DNA of 64,000 nt from contig NZ_MVDE01000006.1 in NCBI RefSeq assembly GCF_002843385.1, forward strand, positions 1 through 64,000. Direction: 5' to 3'. Origin of the DNA: Labilibaculum manganireducens (GTDB lineage: Bacteria; Bacteroidota; Bacteroidia; Bacteroidales; Marinifilaceae). A model generated the notes under the pieces. It ran no database searches. It saw only the letters and a list, made by a program, of their open reading frames with translations, and was not told where the DNA came from. Positions 1-9,110 of this stretch are shown here, piece by piece (position 1 is the first letter of the stretch; every line of letters begins with the position of its first letter). The position numbers were made by a program, and so were the translations under genes.

Positions 1-117
1 ACTTCGTCATGATATGAATTGTTTTATTTGATATTCTAAAAGTAAAATATATGGATTATTTCTGAATATGTCAATTTAATATTCAAATAAATAGAGTAAT
101 GAAATAGATATAATAAT

Positions 118-2508
118 TTAAAGCCCATAAGAAACTCCCAAAATAAAATTCCTGCCACCAGCACTAATTCCAGATGAATAAGGTCGGTATCTCTTGTCTA
201 AGATGTTTTCCACACTTATATTAGCAATAAGCTTTTTGTTTATTCTAATTTGATTGTTAAAGCTTAAAATCATCCAGGAAGGGGAGTAGGGCATTCCATT
301 TTTGTCTTTTGCATACAAATAGGCTTTGTCTCTTTCCGTATCAGCAAGATTCTTATAGCTGATTTCATCATTAAATTCAAGGCTTAGTTTTGATGTTAAG
401 TGTTTCGCTTTATAGGTTAACGACGTATTTCCAAATATTGGAGGAACATGTCGTACCGGACTGCCATCTTTGTATTTACCTTTTGTAATCGTAAAATCTG
501 TATTGGCTGAAAAATGATTAGTTAACTTCAAAATTGCACTAAAGTTACCTCCCCATATCTTTGCATTATCTGCATTTAAGATGGCTTGAATTGAGCTTTC
601 CTCGCCATCATAAATTAGAGTAGTTTGTCCGTTGTACGAAAAATCTTTTCTAAGCATAGCCTGATCTAAGAAGGAGTAGAATCCATTTAAGTCAAGAAAC
701 AGGGTGTTGAAAAAATTTTTGCTCAGGTTTACCTCAAAATTATATACTGTTTCAGGTTTTAAATTCTTGTTCGGAACAACAACTTTCCCTGGTTCCGAAT
801 CAAACACTTTTGCGACATCATCAATATTTGGAGCTCTGAATCCTGATGCAGCATTTAGTTTGAGCAACCATCCTTTATTGGATAAATGACTTATGCCGAT
901 ACCACCATTTACCGCACCAGAGGAAAGATTTAAGTTATCGAAAGGAAAGTTGTAAAAGCGATTGTCCAGAGTAGATGTTATCCAAACATGAGAATATCGT
1001 ATTCCTGTATTTAGGATCCATTTTGAGTTTAATTTCCATTTTAAGTTGGAGTAGAATGCCAAACTGGTATACTTGGAGTTATCAGGGTAACGACTTGATG
1101 TTTCTAACTTTTCATGAGAAAAAATATTTGTGTTATTTCCGTAAGAATTTATTTTATTGTGAGTCCATTCACTCCCATAAAACAATTGAGAGGATGAATT
1201 TATTTGCTTTTCAGCATCAGCATTTACGGAGTATATTTTAAGATTCTCGTCTCTGTTCGTTAGTGTTGAAGAATCGAATTTTCTGCTATATCTGCTTTCC
1301 TGATAATTTTGATAACCAGCTACTACTTTGTAAGAATTGTATAGAAATGTTGGTTTGGAATTATTAATTTTTAAAGAATGCAATTGAAGTTTTTGAGGGC
1401 CGTAATACCATTCAGCATATTTTAACTGACCATCTGAATATTGTATTAATCGATCGTATCTCGGAATATTTGATGTTTCGGAATGTTGAAAATTGTATTG
1501 AAAACCCATTGTTTCTGAAGCTTTGAAACGTATTTTTTGCAATACATTAATTTGGGAATAGCCACTGTGTTTTTGATTTTCAGGATTTGGATTTTGGATT
1601 ATTTCATCTGTGCCATTTCTGCTGATAACATATTGAGGTCGCAAGTAATCATCCGGACCGTGTTTTCCCATTTTTAAATCCGAGAAATCAGAATAGCTGA
1701 CACTACCTGCTAAACTCAATTTAGAAGTCCCAAAATTGTATTTGCCATGATTCATTACTTCACTATTAGCAGAGGAATATCTGGATTTAAATGAAAAGTT
1801 GATGTTAGGCACTTCAGAAGTTGACAAACGTGGTCTAATCGTGTGAAAATCCATTACGCCACCAATGGCATCACTTCCATAAATAATAGAGCCTGGTCCC
1901 AAAATTACTTCTGCCGATTCAAGACTGTTTGGATCAATATTGAGTACATTTTGAAGGTTACCACTTCTGTAAATGGCATTGTTGAGACGGATACCATCCA
2001 ATACAATGAGAACTCTGTTGGCCGCAAATCCTCTGATCATTGGACTGCCTCCTCCCAATTGGCTTTTTTGAATATAAACCTGATTACATTCCTTTAATAA
2101 ATCTGCGCTGGTTTGAGACGTACTTTGTTTTATCTGGTCTTTGTTTATTTGTATCACCTTTATTGGTATCTCACTACTATTCTCTTCCCATTTATTAGCA
2201 GATACCACGATCTCGGATATTGGGAAGATTATGGATTGTAAGGAGATAATAAATAATTTATTTTCTATTTCTGAAAAAGTAAACTGAAGATTTTTATAAG
2301 AAGGATGTTGAAAGTGAATAAGTTTGTTTTTTGAGAAGCCAGCCAAGCTTGCTTCTCCCATGTTGTTTGTTGTTATTGATTTTTCCGAATCAAATATGTA
2401 TACATTTTCTATTGGTTTGTGAGTTTTCGAATCGGTAAGTTTAATTGTTTGTGCAAAAGCACTGATATTAAAGAGTAGTGCAATAATACAGAGAAGTAGA
2501 CGGATCAT
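118..2508 (-). CDS. TonB-dependent outer-membrane receptor (non-SusC type)
   Basis: Outer-membrane active transporter driven by TonB. The frame is open to 2544, but I place the start at 2508 because that Met begins a clean signal peptide (MIRLLLCIIALLFNISAFA, then Q); the upstream Met adds 12 polar residues. After it come a carboxypeptidase-regulatory-like beta domain (about residues 20-95), a plug domain (about 110-225, with the stretch MIRGFAANRVLIVLDGIR) and a long beta-barrel. At roughly 800 residues it is shorter than SusC proteins and has no SusD partner, so it more likely takes up a siderophore, heme or cobalamin-like ligand than a glycan. The substrate cannot be read from the sequence. 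It lies 3' of an M49-like gene on the same strand, but a terminator separates them. Confidence 0.85.
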   Translation of the reverse strand: MIRLLLCIIALLFNISAFAQTIKLTDSKTHKPIENVYIFDSEKSITTNNMGEASLAGFSKNKLIHFQHPSYKNLQFTFSEIENKLFIISLQSIIFPISEIVVSANKWEENSSEIPIKVIQINKDQIKQSTSQTSADLLKECNQVYIQKSQLGGGSPMIRGFAANRVLIVLDGIRLNNAIYRSGNLQNVLNIDPNSLESAEVILGPGSIIYGSDAIGGVMDFHTIRPRLSTSEVPNINFSFKSRYSSANSEVMNHGKYNFGTSKLSLAGSVSYSDFSDLKMGKHGPDDYLRPQYVISRNGTDEIIQNPNPENQKHSGYSQINVLQKIRFKASETMGFQYNFQHSETSNIPRYDRLIQYSDGQLKYAEWYYGPQKLQLHSLKINNSKPTFLYNSYKVVAGYQNYQESRYSRKFDSSTLTNRDENLKIYSVNADAEKQINSSSQLFYGSEWTHNKINSYGNNTNIFSHEKLETSSRYPDNSKYTSLAFYSNLKWKLNSKWILNTGIRYSHVWITSTLDNRFYNFPFDNLNLSSGAVNGGIGISHLSNKGWLLKLNAASGFRAPNIDDVAKVFDSEPGKVVVPNKNLKPETVYNFEVNLSKNFFNTLFLDLNGFYSFLDQAMLRKDFSYNGQTTLIYDGEESSIQAILNADNAKIWGGNFSAILKLTNHFSANTDFTITKGKYKDGSPVRHVPPIFGNTSLTYKAKHLTSKLSLEFNDEISYKNLADTERDKAYLYAKDKNGMPYSPSWMILSFNNQIRINKKLIANISVENILDKRYRPYSSGISAGGRNFILGVSYGL

Positions 2509-2578
2509 TTGGTTAGGATTTTCAGGATTTAGTTTAGAATTCAAATATATGATAAATATTTTATCTGCGGAACGGAAA

Positions 2579-2612
2579 TAAAAAAAGGCATCTTTATGAT
2601 GCCTTTTTTTTA
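2579..2612 (-). terminator. Rho-independent terminator of the M49-like gene
   Basis: AAAAAAGGCATC and GATGCCTTTTTTT form a stem around a TTTAT loop, 15 bases past the stop of the gene ending at 2626. The T-run on the minus strand fits termination of that gene; the A-run makes it potentially bidirectional. Confidence 0.8.
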
Positions 2613-2625
2613 TGAAAAATGAGAA

Positions 2626-4278
2626 TTAATTACTCGAAATAATAACTTTTTCACCCTGATCGTAAACGAGATCTTTAGGAACTTTAGCCCTTTGAATTCG
2701 ATATAAGTCCTGTAATAGTTCATTATGAATAAACCCCTTTGTTTTAATTAGCTGGTCAGCTGTTTCATAATCACCATTTCCTTCTATTTCAAGAACTAAT
2801 TTTGATAATGATTCTATGGCCTTTTTCATTTTGTAAAAATTAACTTTGTAAGTGCCACTCTTTGGGGTGTATTTAAAGGCCTCATTTTCTTCGAAATAGT
2901 AAAAACGAATCATATTGGCAACCCCTTGCGAATCTTTCACCCCAAAACGAATAGACCTAAATACATCAGCCATATAGGTAACGTAATTATCCATTAGTTC
3001 AACATCATCAATCTGACCCATATCAGTTAGTTGTCCAAGAAAAAACATTCGAAGTACATCATTTTTCACTTCATTTATTACATTGTAATGTTCTTTTAAA
3101 GCTTCTTTTACACTTCCTTTCCCATTTATGGTTTGTGAGATTCCAAGCCCATCGCTTATTTCATAAAAAATTGTGTTTAAAAAAAATGACTTGAATGAAA
3201 CATGCTTGCGCTGTTTTTCTTCGATAACTAAATTCGTGATTGGTTGAAGAATTTGTTCAAATTTGGCTTGCATTACATTCTTGAAATGTAATTTTTTAGC
3301 ACTGGTAGTTATACTGTTGCCAATAGGCAGGTTCAACCCAATTAGTTTATTGCCAGCATTACAATAACCCGAATTGTATAAAACATCATAAATTACGATT
3401 TCTGCCGATTCAGAGGGTGTTTCACTTTTATATTCATCAGAAACAGGAAGGCTTTTTTGCAAATAAGGAAGCAGTAAAGAGTATTTCTCAACATCCTTGG
3501 TCCATTGCATATTTCTTAACAAAATAAACGCACCGTAGGAATATTTTGTCCAGATAAAATGATCTTCAGTGTTCGAAATAGGTCCTGCAATAAAATCAAT
3601 TGGATTGGTTTTCAGATTCATCCACAAATGATCACTTTTCTCGAAATTATCTGAAAGTAAATCTTCAGCACGTTGCAAAAGGTATTCCTTAAAATCTTTA
3701 GTTTCGCAGAGCTCTGCAGCATTTTTTAAGGCTGAAAAAGCAATATTTATGTGACTTTGATAAGCCATGTGGTAAGGCAACACCTTTAGTAATCCATTTT
3801 CGGTACGGGTTAATGTTGTAAATGCGCTGTATTTATTGTCATTTTTTAAAGAAAAGAATTCTTCCTGAGTTATATCTTCAGGAAAAAAACCAATTCCTAA
3901 GGGACGAGGAGGAAAATCATCGGTGAAGGGAGCAAATCCATCTAAACGATCCCATGGACCGTAATTGATCATTGCATACTCCCTCATGTCTGGATCAGTA
4001 ATCTTATTTAAAAGTTGATTTTTATCACCATATGCCTGCAACCAATAAATTTCATCAATTTCATTTGATACTCTTATTAATTGAGAAAATAGTTTTATTT
4101 GATTTGGAGTGAGATTGCTTAAATCGGCAGAGAGTTGAACTTTTACATAGTTTGCCAATTTCCGTTTCATTACAGAGTCGTATTTTTCTTTCTCTTCAGT
4201 TTTTTTATTGGGTTGGCAGGAAAAAGCAAATACGATCGAAATGATGAGTCCAAATAAAATTATCAGTTTCCGATTCAT
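2626..4278 (-). CDS. Lipoprotein related to M49 dipeptidyl peptidase III, catalytic zinc site lost
   Basis: Signal sequence with lipobox (FAFSC at residues 17-21) predicts an envelope lipoprotein. The body resembles the M49 (DPP III/NUDT3 C-terminal) metallopeptidases common in Bacteroidota: YGPWDRLDG near residue 105, the FFNT-like FFLNTIF region, and the second motif INEVKND near 398. Active relatives carry HEISHGLG (HExxH) here; this protein has YEISDGLG, with Tyr372 and Asp376 replacing both zinc histidines, each one base from a His codon. The catalytic Glu and the second-motif Glu are kept. The frame is intact over 550 codons, so it looks like a maintained pseudoenzyme rather than a decaying gene. 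Family assignment is from memory of the motif; function is unknown, perhaps peptide binding. Confidence 0.7.
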   Translation of the reverse strand: MNRKLIILFGLIISIVFAFSCQPNKKTEEKEKYDSVMKRKLANYVKVQLSADLSNLTPNQIKLFSQLIRVSNEIDEIYWLQAYGDKNQLLNKITDPDMREYAMINYGPWDRLDGFAPFTDDFPPRPLGIGFFPEDITQEEFFSLKNDNKYSAFTTLTRTENGLLKVLPYHMAYQSHINIAFSALKNAAELCETKDFKEYLLQRAEDLLSDNFEKSDHLWMNLKTNPIDFIAGPISNTEDHFIWTKYSYGAFILLRNMQWTKDVEKYSLLLPYLQKSLPVSDEYKSETPSESAEIVIYDVLYNSGYCNAGNKLIGLNLPIGNSITTSAKKLHFKNVMQAKFEQILQPITNLVIEEKQRKHVSFKSFFLNTIFYEISDGLGISQTINGKGSVKEALKEHYNVINEVKNDVLRMFFLGQLTDMGQIDDVELMDNYVTYMADVFRSIRFGVKDSQGVANMIRFYYFEENEAFKYTPKSGTYKVNFYKMKKAIESLSKLVLEIEGNGDYETADQLIKTKGFIHNELLQDLYRIQRAKVPKDLVYDQGEKVIISSN

Positions 4279-4580
4279 AACAATAAGGGTTTGAATTTAA
4301 AATACTGTGATTAGCTTATATTAATTTTATGCTTCCTTAACAAGTGAATATGGATAAGTCGTTTGAAAACGATTTGAAGAATACTCTTAGTCATAAGTTA
4401 CAAAAAAATGAATAGGAAAAAAAAAGAAATTCAAGATGTTTGTGTGTATTTAATCGACACAAAATTAGATGTTTGTGTTCTGTTCGTTTGTTGTAGATAC
4501 CGCAATTTTGATTTCAACCTATTGTCAGGCAATTGAAAATAGATTGAAATCAAATTATTGGGGAAACAAGGTTAAAATTT
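4279..4580. other. Intergenic region with an imperfect inverted repeat
   Basis: No gene is visible. It contains a 16-bp imperfect inverted repeat (4507-4522 with 4539-4554, one mismatch) just past the stop of the 7TM-HD gene. No T-run follows either arm, so a terminator role is only possible. I see no other convincing signal. Confidence 0.35.
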
Positions 4581-6704
4581 TTATTCATTCTCTTTTGGAT
4601 ACTCAATTCGTGCATGATAAACGTTAATAAGAGCATTTGTGAAAATTTCTTTGATCTGATTGATATTTTTAAAAGTTATATCAGCATTTTGGAAACGGTT
4701 TTCAGCAATTTGCTTGTCAATTATTTTGTCGATAAGAGCACGTATCGTTTCGGGAGTTTTTTCTTTTAAACTCCGCGACGATGCTTCCACTGAATCTGCC
4801 ATCATTAATACTGCGGTTTCTTTGGTGAAAGGATCCGGACCTGGATAGGTAAATTTTTCTTCATCAATTTCCTTATCAGGATATTTATTTTTAAATGAGG
4901 TGTAAAAATACTGAACTCTTCCGGCACCATGATGGGTTTCAATAAAATCTATAATTAGCTGAGGAAGCTTGTGTTTCTTCGCAATTTTAACCCCAAATTT
5001 AACATGATCTGTTATAATCTGAGCACTTTTATCAAAATCTAATTTATCATGAGGGTTTGAGTTGGTTAGTTGATTTTCAATAAAATAAGCAGGGTGTTTC
5101 ATCTTTCCAATATCATGATATAAAGCTCCTGTTCGAACCAGTAAAGGATTTCCGCCAATTTTATTGATAGCTGCTTCGGCTAAATTGGCTACCTGCAGGC
5201 AATGTTGAAAGGTTCCTGGTGAGTGCTGCAATAGTTGGCGTAAGAGCGGATGATTTTGATTCGAGAGTTCAATAAGAGTTACATCGGAAAGAAAACCAAA
5301 TAGTTTTTCGAAAATGTATATCAGTGAGTAGGAAAATGTTATAAATAAGCCGTTTATGGCAAAGAACATAAAGTTCATCCATTTTATATCAGCAATATTT
5401 GACTCTTGAGTTATGGCAAATGCAAAGTAGACAATACTATACGTTAAGAAGGTAATGATTCCTGTTAATACTAGTTGTCCACGACGCTCTAATCTTGGGA
5501 GGCTGTAAATTGCCATAATACCAGCTGAGAGTTGCAGAAATACAAATTCAAAGCCATTTGGAGCAAGAAATCCGGTAAGTAAAACTGTTATTATAAAAAC
5601 AAAGAGGGCAGTTCTGCTATCCATCAGCGTTCTCACAACTATTGTTATTAACGCGAACGGAATGATGTAGATATTAACTTTAGTAAATTTAAGAACAAGA
5701 GTTGTTAGTGCAACATAGAGCAGTACAAATAATAGTATAAATAGTAATTTTTTGTTGTCATGTAAAATCTGTTTTCTAAAATTTCGCAGATAAAGAAACA
5801 GCAGAAGAATGCATGAAATAATTAGCATACATTGTCCGATTACAATTAAATAATGGTTCTGCGACGATCCCAGTATATTTTCATAATCTTTTTTTAGTGA
5901 TTCCAAAACAAGAAAAGTGTGATCGTCTATAACATCTCCCACAAGAACAATCCGGGTTCCGGATTCTATAATACCTTTTGAAAGGGATACCATGGACAAC
6001 ATACTGGCTTTAACCTGTTCAGACATTGCTGCATCGTAAAACAGATTAGGCTGAAGATAAGAATCAATGTTTAACTCCTGAATAAAACTCTGATATGCGG
6101 AAGATGGAAAATCTGCTTTTAATTGATTTGAGATAAATTGATATGCACTTTTGGGTGTATATATATTTTCAATAGGAACAACTTCGTTTAGATTATTTAC
6201 CGATTTATTTATGAAATCAGGGCGTTTGAAGCCTAATTCTTTCTGTTCATTTTGAAAATCGGCGATTCCAAATTCATAAATTTTACTGAGATTAAGAATA
6301 AGGTATTCTTTGAGTCGTAAGAACTCTTTTTCTGTAGTTTGGTTGGAATTATTTAATTTTTTATATGAACCGGATTTTGTGAATTGACTCCATTTCTTGT
6401 CAAAATCGGAATTGAATTTGTTCGTAATTTCTGTAATTACAGCAGTGTCTTTTTTAAAGAAAGGATAGAATTTATTCAAAATACTGTCTTTCTCCTGCGA
6501 AATTTCACTATCTGTTTTTAAAAGAGCAAAATCAAAAGGGGCAATTAAGGTTTCGTGCATCCATGGTTTTCCTTTTTGGTATTCGTATTTGAAGTTGCCA
6601 ATATTAGGAAACAATAGGGTGATGAGAATAATGGTCATTGATGTAATCAAAAACCTGTAGATGTTGTTTAAATTCTGTCGAATCCACCTGAAGTATTTAC
6701 TCAT
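4581..6704 (-). CDS. 7TM-HD family phosphohydrolase (PgpH-like)
   Basis: Membrane HD-superfamily phosphohydrolase of the 7TMR-HD class. A first membrane segment (about residues 18-34) is followed by an extracytoplasmic 7TMR-HDED-type region (about 40-275), seven membrane helices (about 285-475) and a cytoplasmic HD domain (about 485-650) with a conserved His in QHCLQVANL and the HD pair in ALYHDIGKM. The Listeria homologue PgpH hydrolyses cyclic di-AMP; the same activity here is inference from family membership. About 700 residues is the normal length. It is divergently transcribed from the NlpC/P60 gene and appears monocistronic. Confidence 0.88.
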   Translation of the reverse strand: MSKYFRWIRQNLNNIYRFLITSMTIILITLLFPNIGNFKYEYQKGKPWMHETLIAPFDFALLKTDSEISQEKDSILNKFYPFFKKDTAVITEITNKFNSDFDKKWSQFTKSGSYKKLNNSNQTTEKEFLRLKEYLILNLSKIYEFGIADFQNEQKELGFKRPDFINKSVNNLNEVVPIENIYTPKSAYQFISNQLKADFPSSAYQSFIQELNIDSYLQPNLFYDAAMSEQVKASMLSMVSLSKGIIESGTRIVLVGDVIDDHTFLVLESLKKDYENILGSSQNHYLIVIGQCMLIISCILLLFLYLRNFRKQILHDNKKLLFILLFVLLYVALTTLVLKFTKVNIYIIPFALITIVVRTLMDSRTALFVFIITVLLTGFLAPNGFEFVFLQLSAGIMAIYSLPRLERRGQLVLTGIITFLTYSIVYFAFAITQESNIADIKWMNFMFFAINGLFITFSYSLIYIFEKLFGFLSDVTLIELSNQNHPLLRQLLQHSPGTFQHCLQVANLAEAAINKIGGNPLLVRTGALYHDIGKMKHPAYFIENQLTNSNPHDKLDFDKSAQIITDHVKFGVKIAKKHKLPQLIIDFIETHHGAGRVQYFYTSFKNKYPDKEIDEEKFTYPGPDPFTKETAVLMMADSVEASSRSLKEKTPETIRALIDKIIDKQIAENRFQNADITFKNINQIKEIFTNALINVYHARIEYPKENE

Positions 6705-6859
6705 TTTTGTTTGCTGTTTGTGAGTGCGGTTATTACTGAAATTCTGTTTATAAAAATAATGTAATATTTTGTGCTTGAAAACTATTCTTTGTTTCTTTTA
6801 GATGACTTATTTTATTGTCAATTTTGCGATGCCAAATGTAAAAGCATAATTTTATTCTT

Positions 6860-6867
6860 TATATTTG
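6860..6867 (+). promoter_or_regulatory. Candidate -7 box for the NlpC/P60-NUDIX operon
   Basis: TATATTTG matches the Bacteroidota TAnnTTTG -7 element and lies 26 bases before the ATG at 6894. No TTG was seen at the expected -33 distance. Confidence 0.4.
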
Positions 6868-6893
6868 GTTTGAATGTTAAAATAGAACAATAA

Positions 6894-7688
6894 ATGAATT
6901 ACGGAATTTCCGATCTAAGTATTATCCCAGTCCGAAAAGAACCGGCTGAACGAAGCGAAATGGTGACTCAATTATTGTTTGGGGAGCATTTTGAGATTCT
7001 TGAAGAGAATGAAAACTGGTCAAAAATCAGATTGGCATTTGACAATTACGAAGGTTGGGTGGATACTAAAATGATTACTGCGATTGATGAAGAACTTTTT
7101 CAGATTTTAAATAAGGAGCTTCAGGTGGTAGCTAATGATACGTTTAATTTGGTTTTTCAGGAACAGGATTACTCCAATAAATTGATTGTACCTGGAAGTT
7201 CATTTCCATTTTGTGATTTGGAGAAGAAGTCATTTCGAATTGCCGATAAGGATTATTTCTATCAAGGCAAGGTTTCTGAAAATTCTTCTGCCGAACACTT
7301 ACGTGATTCAATAATCGAAAGTGCGTTAAAATATTTTAATTCACCCTACTTATGGGGAGGAAGAACTCCGTATGGAATTGATTGTTCCGGCTTAACCCAA
7401 ATTGTTTACAAGTTAAATGGGATTGTATTGCCAAGAGATGCAAGTCAGCAGGTTTTAATTGGAAATACTCTCACTTTTGTAGAAGAGGCTTTGCCAGGCG
7501 ATTTGGCTTTTTTTGATAACGAAGAAGGGAAAATTACTCATGTTGGTATTATTTGGGATCGGCATAAAATTATACATGCTTCAGGCAATGTCCGTATTGA
7601 TAATGTAGATCATCAGGGAATATTTAATGTTGATAAAAAGCGCTACACTCACAAGTTAAGAGTGATTAAAAGAATTATTAACGAGTAG
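6894..7688 (+). CDS. NlpC/P60 family cell-wall peptidase with SH3-like domains
   Basis: Cysteine peptidase of the NlpC/P60 (CHAP-superfamily) fold. Bacterial SH3-like regions span about residues 5-125, and the catalytic domain about 135-262. The nucleophile is Cys164 in YGIDCSGL, the base His216 in ITHVGI, with His228 the likely third residue; PGDLAFF at 201-207 is also typical. Architecture and size match the gamma-D-glutamyl-L-diamino-acid endopeptidases (YkfC-like) that recycle murein peptides. No signal peptide is present, which fits cytoplasmic turnover of imported muropeptides. Substrate is inferred. Its stop is 30 bases before the NUDIX gene, so the two are probably cotranscribed. Confidence 0.85.
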   Translation: MNYGISDLSIIPVRKEPAERSEMVTQLLFGEHFEILEENENWSKIRLAFDNYEGWVDTKMITAIDEELFQILNKELQVVANDTFNLVFQEQDYSNKLIVPGSSFPFCDLEKKSFRIADKDYFYQGKVSENSSAEHLRDSIIESALKYFNSPYLWGGRTPYGIDCSGLTQIVYKLNGIVLPRDASQQVLIGNTLTFVEEALPGDLAFFDNEEGKITHVGIIWDRHKIIHASGNVRIDNVDHQGIFNVDKKRYTHKLRVIKRIINE

Positions 7689-7718
7689 ATTCAGTAACAA
7701 TTTGAGGAATTCTGTTAT

Positions 7719-8153
7719 ATGTACACTTACCAATATCCACGGCCGGCACTAACTGTAGATTGTGCTTTTTTTTGCAAATCCAATAATGTGCTTTACGTAT
7801 TGCTAATTCAAAGAGCCAATTCTCCTTTTCAGAATATGTGGGCATTCCCTGGTGGTTTTGTTGATATGGATGAAGATATTGAAGTGGCAGCCTATCGGGA
7901 ACTAAAAGAGGAAACAGGTTTTGTTGGCTTCGGTTTAGAACAATTCAGGACGTATGGAGCTGTTGACCGTGATCCCCGGGGAAGAACCGTATCGATTGTA
8001 TATACTGGAACAATGATGTCCGATGAATTGCCGGTTGTTAAGGGAGAAGATGATGCCAAACAAGCAAAATGGCAAGCTGTTGAAAAATTGTCGCCTCTGG
8101 CTTTCGATCACGATCTTATTATGTCAGATCTGCTGAAACTACTACAAATTTGA
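7719..8153 (+). CDS. NUDIX hydrolase
   Basis: Small cytoplasmic NUDIX pyrophosphatase. The full box GX5EX7REUXEEXGU is present at residues 46-68, from GGFVDMDED to RELKEETGF, with the magnesium-binding REXXEE intact. The 144-residue single-domain form and the N-terminal start YPRPALTVD resemble proteins annotated as ADP-ribose or (deoxy)nucleoside-diphosphate-derivative hydrolases; the true substrate is not decided by the sequence. It lacks the C-terminal winged helix of NrtR/AraR-type regulators, so it is an enzyme. The last 12 bases overlap the convergent wbqC-like gene. Confidence 0.85.
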   Translation: MYTYQYPRPALTVDCAFFCKSNNVLYVLLIQRANSPFQNMWAFPGGFVDMDEDIEVAAYRELKEETGFVGFGLEQFRTYGAVDRDPRGRTVSIVYTGTMMSDELPVVKGEDDAKQAKWQAVEKLSPLAFDHDLIMSDLLKLLQI

Positions 8154-8789
8154 ATTGATTGATTCAAGGTAGCTTAGACTGTCTGGTCCCAAATTGAAAA
8201 TTAAATCTAAAATACTCAGATTCTCAATAAAACCATATTTGTCTCCAAACACTTGCGTGTATTTTTTTGCTGCGAACGTGTTGTCTGTTTCTAATTTTGA
8301 AACTTTAGGGTGTATCTTTTCCCGGAAATCATCATATTCAGATGTGCCAAAATCAATAAAGTCCTCAGAGAATTTAATAATTGGGTCAATCTCAAGAATA
8401 CCGAATACTTCTTGCTGAATTTCATTATTGTATTCAAGTAAAAAATCCCATTTTTGAGTGAAGAAGCGCTCTAAATCATCAATATAATATTCATAAAAAG
8501 GAGAAGATTTGTAAGCCGCCTCAATGCCTTTCCAGTGCAATTTTTGCCAATTGGTATCATATGATATCTTAACATCTTTAGTAAACACCTTTTTATTTGT
8601 TGCCTTTACAACCGGAACAGATAGAGGTAAAACACCATTCGCCCCATAGATATTGCAGCGGTTTCTGTACGATTGTTTTGAATAATGCTCCCATTGTTCA
8701 ATTACGATTTCAGGGTATTGAATTAATTTACAGTAATATTGAATGGGTGCAAAAAAAGATGTTGTCAGTAAGGCTTTCGAGTTTTTCAT
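8142..8789 (-). CDS. WbqC family protein
   Basis: Matches the WbqC-like family across its length: LLTTSFFAPIQYYCKL at the N-terminus, the middle VPVVKATNKK, and WKGIEAAYKSSPFYEYY near residues 85-105. The family is found in O-antigen and polysaccharide clusters in proteobacteria but in Bacteroidota is usually chromosomal next to lepB and dapB, as here. Its biochemical role is not established; it has no signal peptide or membrane segment. It runs in the same direction as lepB-dapB, but the lepB terminator lies in between, so it probably has its own promoter. Ends convergently with the NUDIX gene (12-base overlap). Confidence 0.82.
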   Translation of the reverse strand: MKNSKALLTTSFFAPIQYYCKLIQYPEIVIEQWEHYSKQSYRNRCNIYGANGVLPLSVPVVKATNKKVFTKDVKISYDTNWQKLHWKGIEAAYKSSPFYEYYIDDLERFFTQKWDFLLEYNNEIQQEVFGILEIDPIIKFSEDFIDFGTSEYDDFREKIHPKVSKLETDNTFAAKKYTQVFGDKYGFIENLSILDLIFNLGPDSLSYLESINSNL

Positions 8790-8837
8790 AGATTATTTTG
8801 AAGCTGTTGAAACGTAAGCACAAAAATAGAAAAATAA

Positions 8838-8870
8838 GGAAAAGAAAAAGACACCGCAGTGGGTGTCTTT
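8838..8870 (-). terminator. Terminator of the dapB-lepB transcript
   Basis: AAAGACACC and GGTGTCTTT pair around a six-base loop (8847-8870), followed on the minus strand by a T-rich run down to 8838. It is separated from the lepB stop codon by two units of a dispersed repeat. Confidence 0.8.
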
Positions 8871-8873
8871 CAT

Positions 8874-8971
8874 ATGTTTATTATTTGTTTTTCAGTTGCC
8901 ATATGGAACTTACCATGCTGAAATAATCATCTCCCTGTGTGTCAAAAAATGTTTTGGCATGGACGTTTCAT
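8874..8971 (-). repeat. ATGAAACG repeat, unit A2 (short form)
   Basis: A 98-base unit that begins ATGAAACGTCCATG and includes GACACACAGGGAGATGATTA and CAGCATGGTAAGTTC. It lacks the CCCGAA/TTCGGG hairpin found in the long forms. Its 3' edge directly abuts ATGAAAGACACC, the left arm of the lepB terminator. Related units are at 36256-36487 and 63111-63205. Confidence 0.8.
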
Positions 8972-9090
8972 ATGATTATAATTTTAAGTTTTTGTCATAT
9001 AGCCTGTCCCGAACTTGTTTCGGGAGAACTTACCATGCTGAAATAATCATCCCCCTGTGTGTCAAAATATCCTTGTCATGGACGTTTCAT
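8972..9090 (-). repeat. ATGAAACG repeat, unit A1 (long form)
   Basis: A 119-base unit in tandem with the next, nearly identical to the unit at 36368-36487. It contains the hairpin CCCGAAACAAGTTCGGG and ends TTATAATCAT just before the next ATGAAACG. It begins 20 bases past the lepB stop codon. Confidence 0.82.
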
Positions 9091-9110
9091 ATAATTTTAG
9101 TCTAAGCCGA

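Noticed and set aside
7719-8153. NUDIX gene as an AraR/NrtR-type arabinose regulator for the PUL
   Set aside because: It keeps the full catalytic NUDIX box and ends without a winged-helix DNA-binding domain.
8863-9105. 80-codon frame with internal repeat TYHAEIIISLCVK
   Set aside because: The repetition comes from the dispersed DNA repeat read in one frame; no signal of coding selection.
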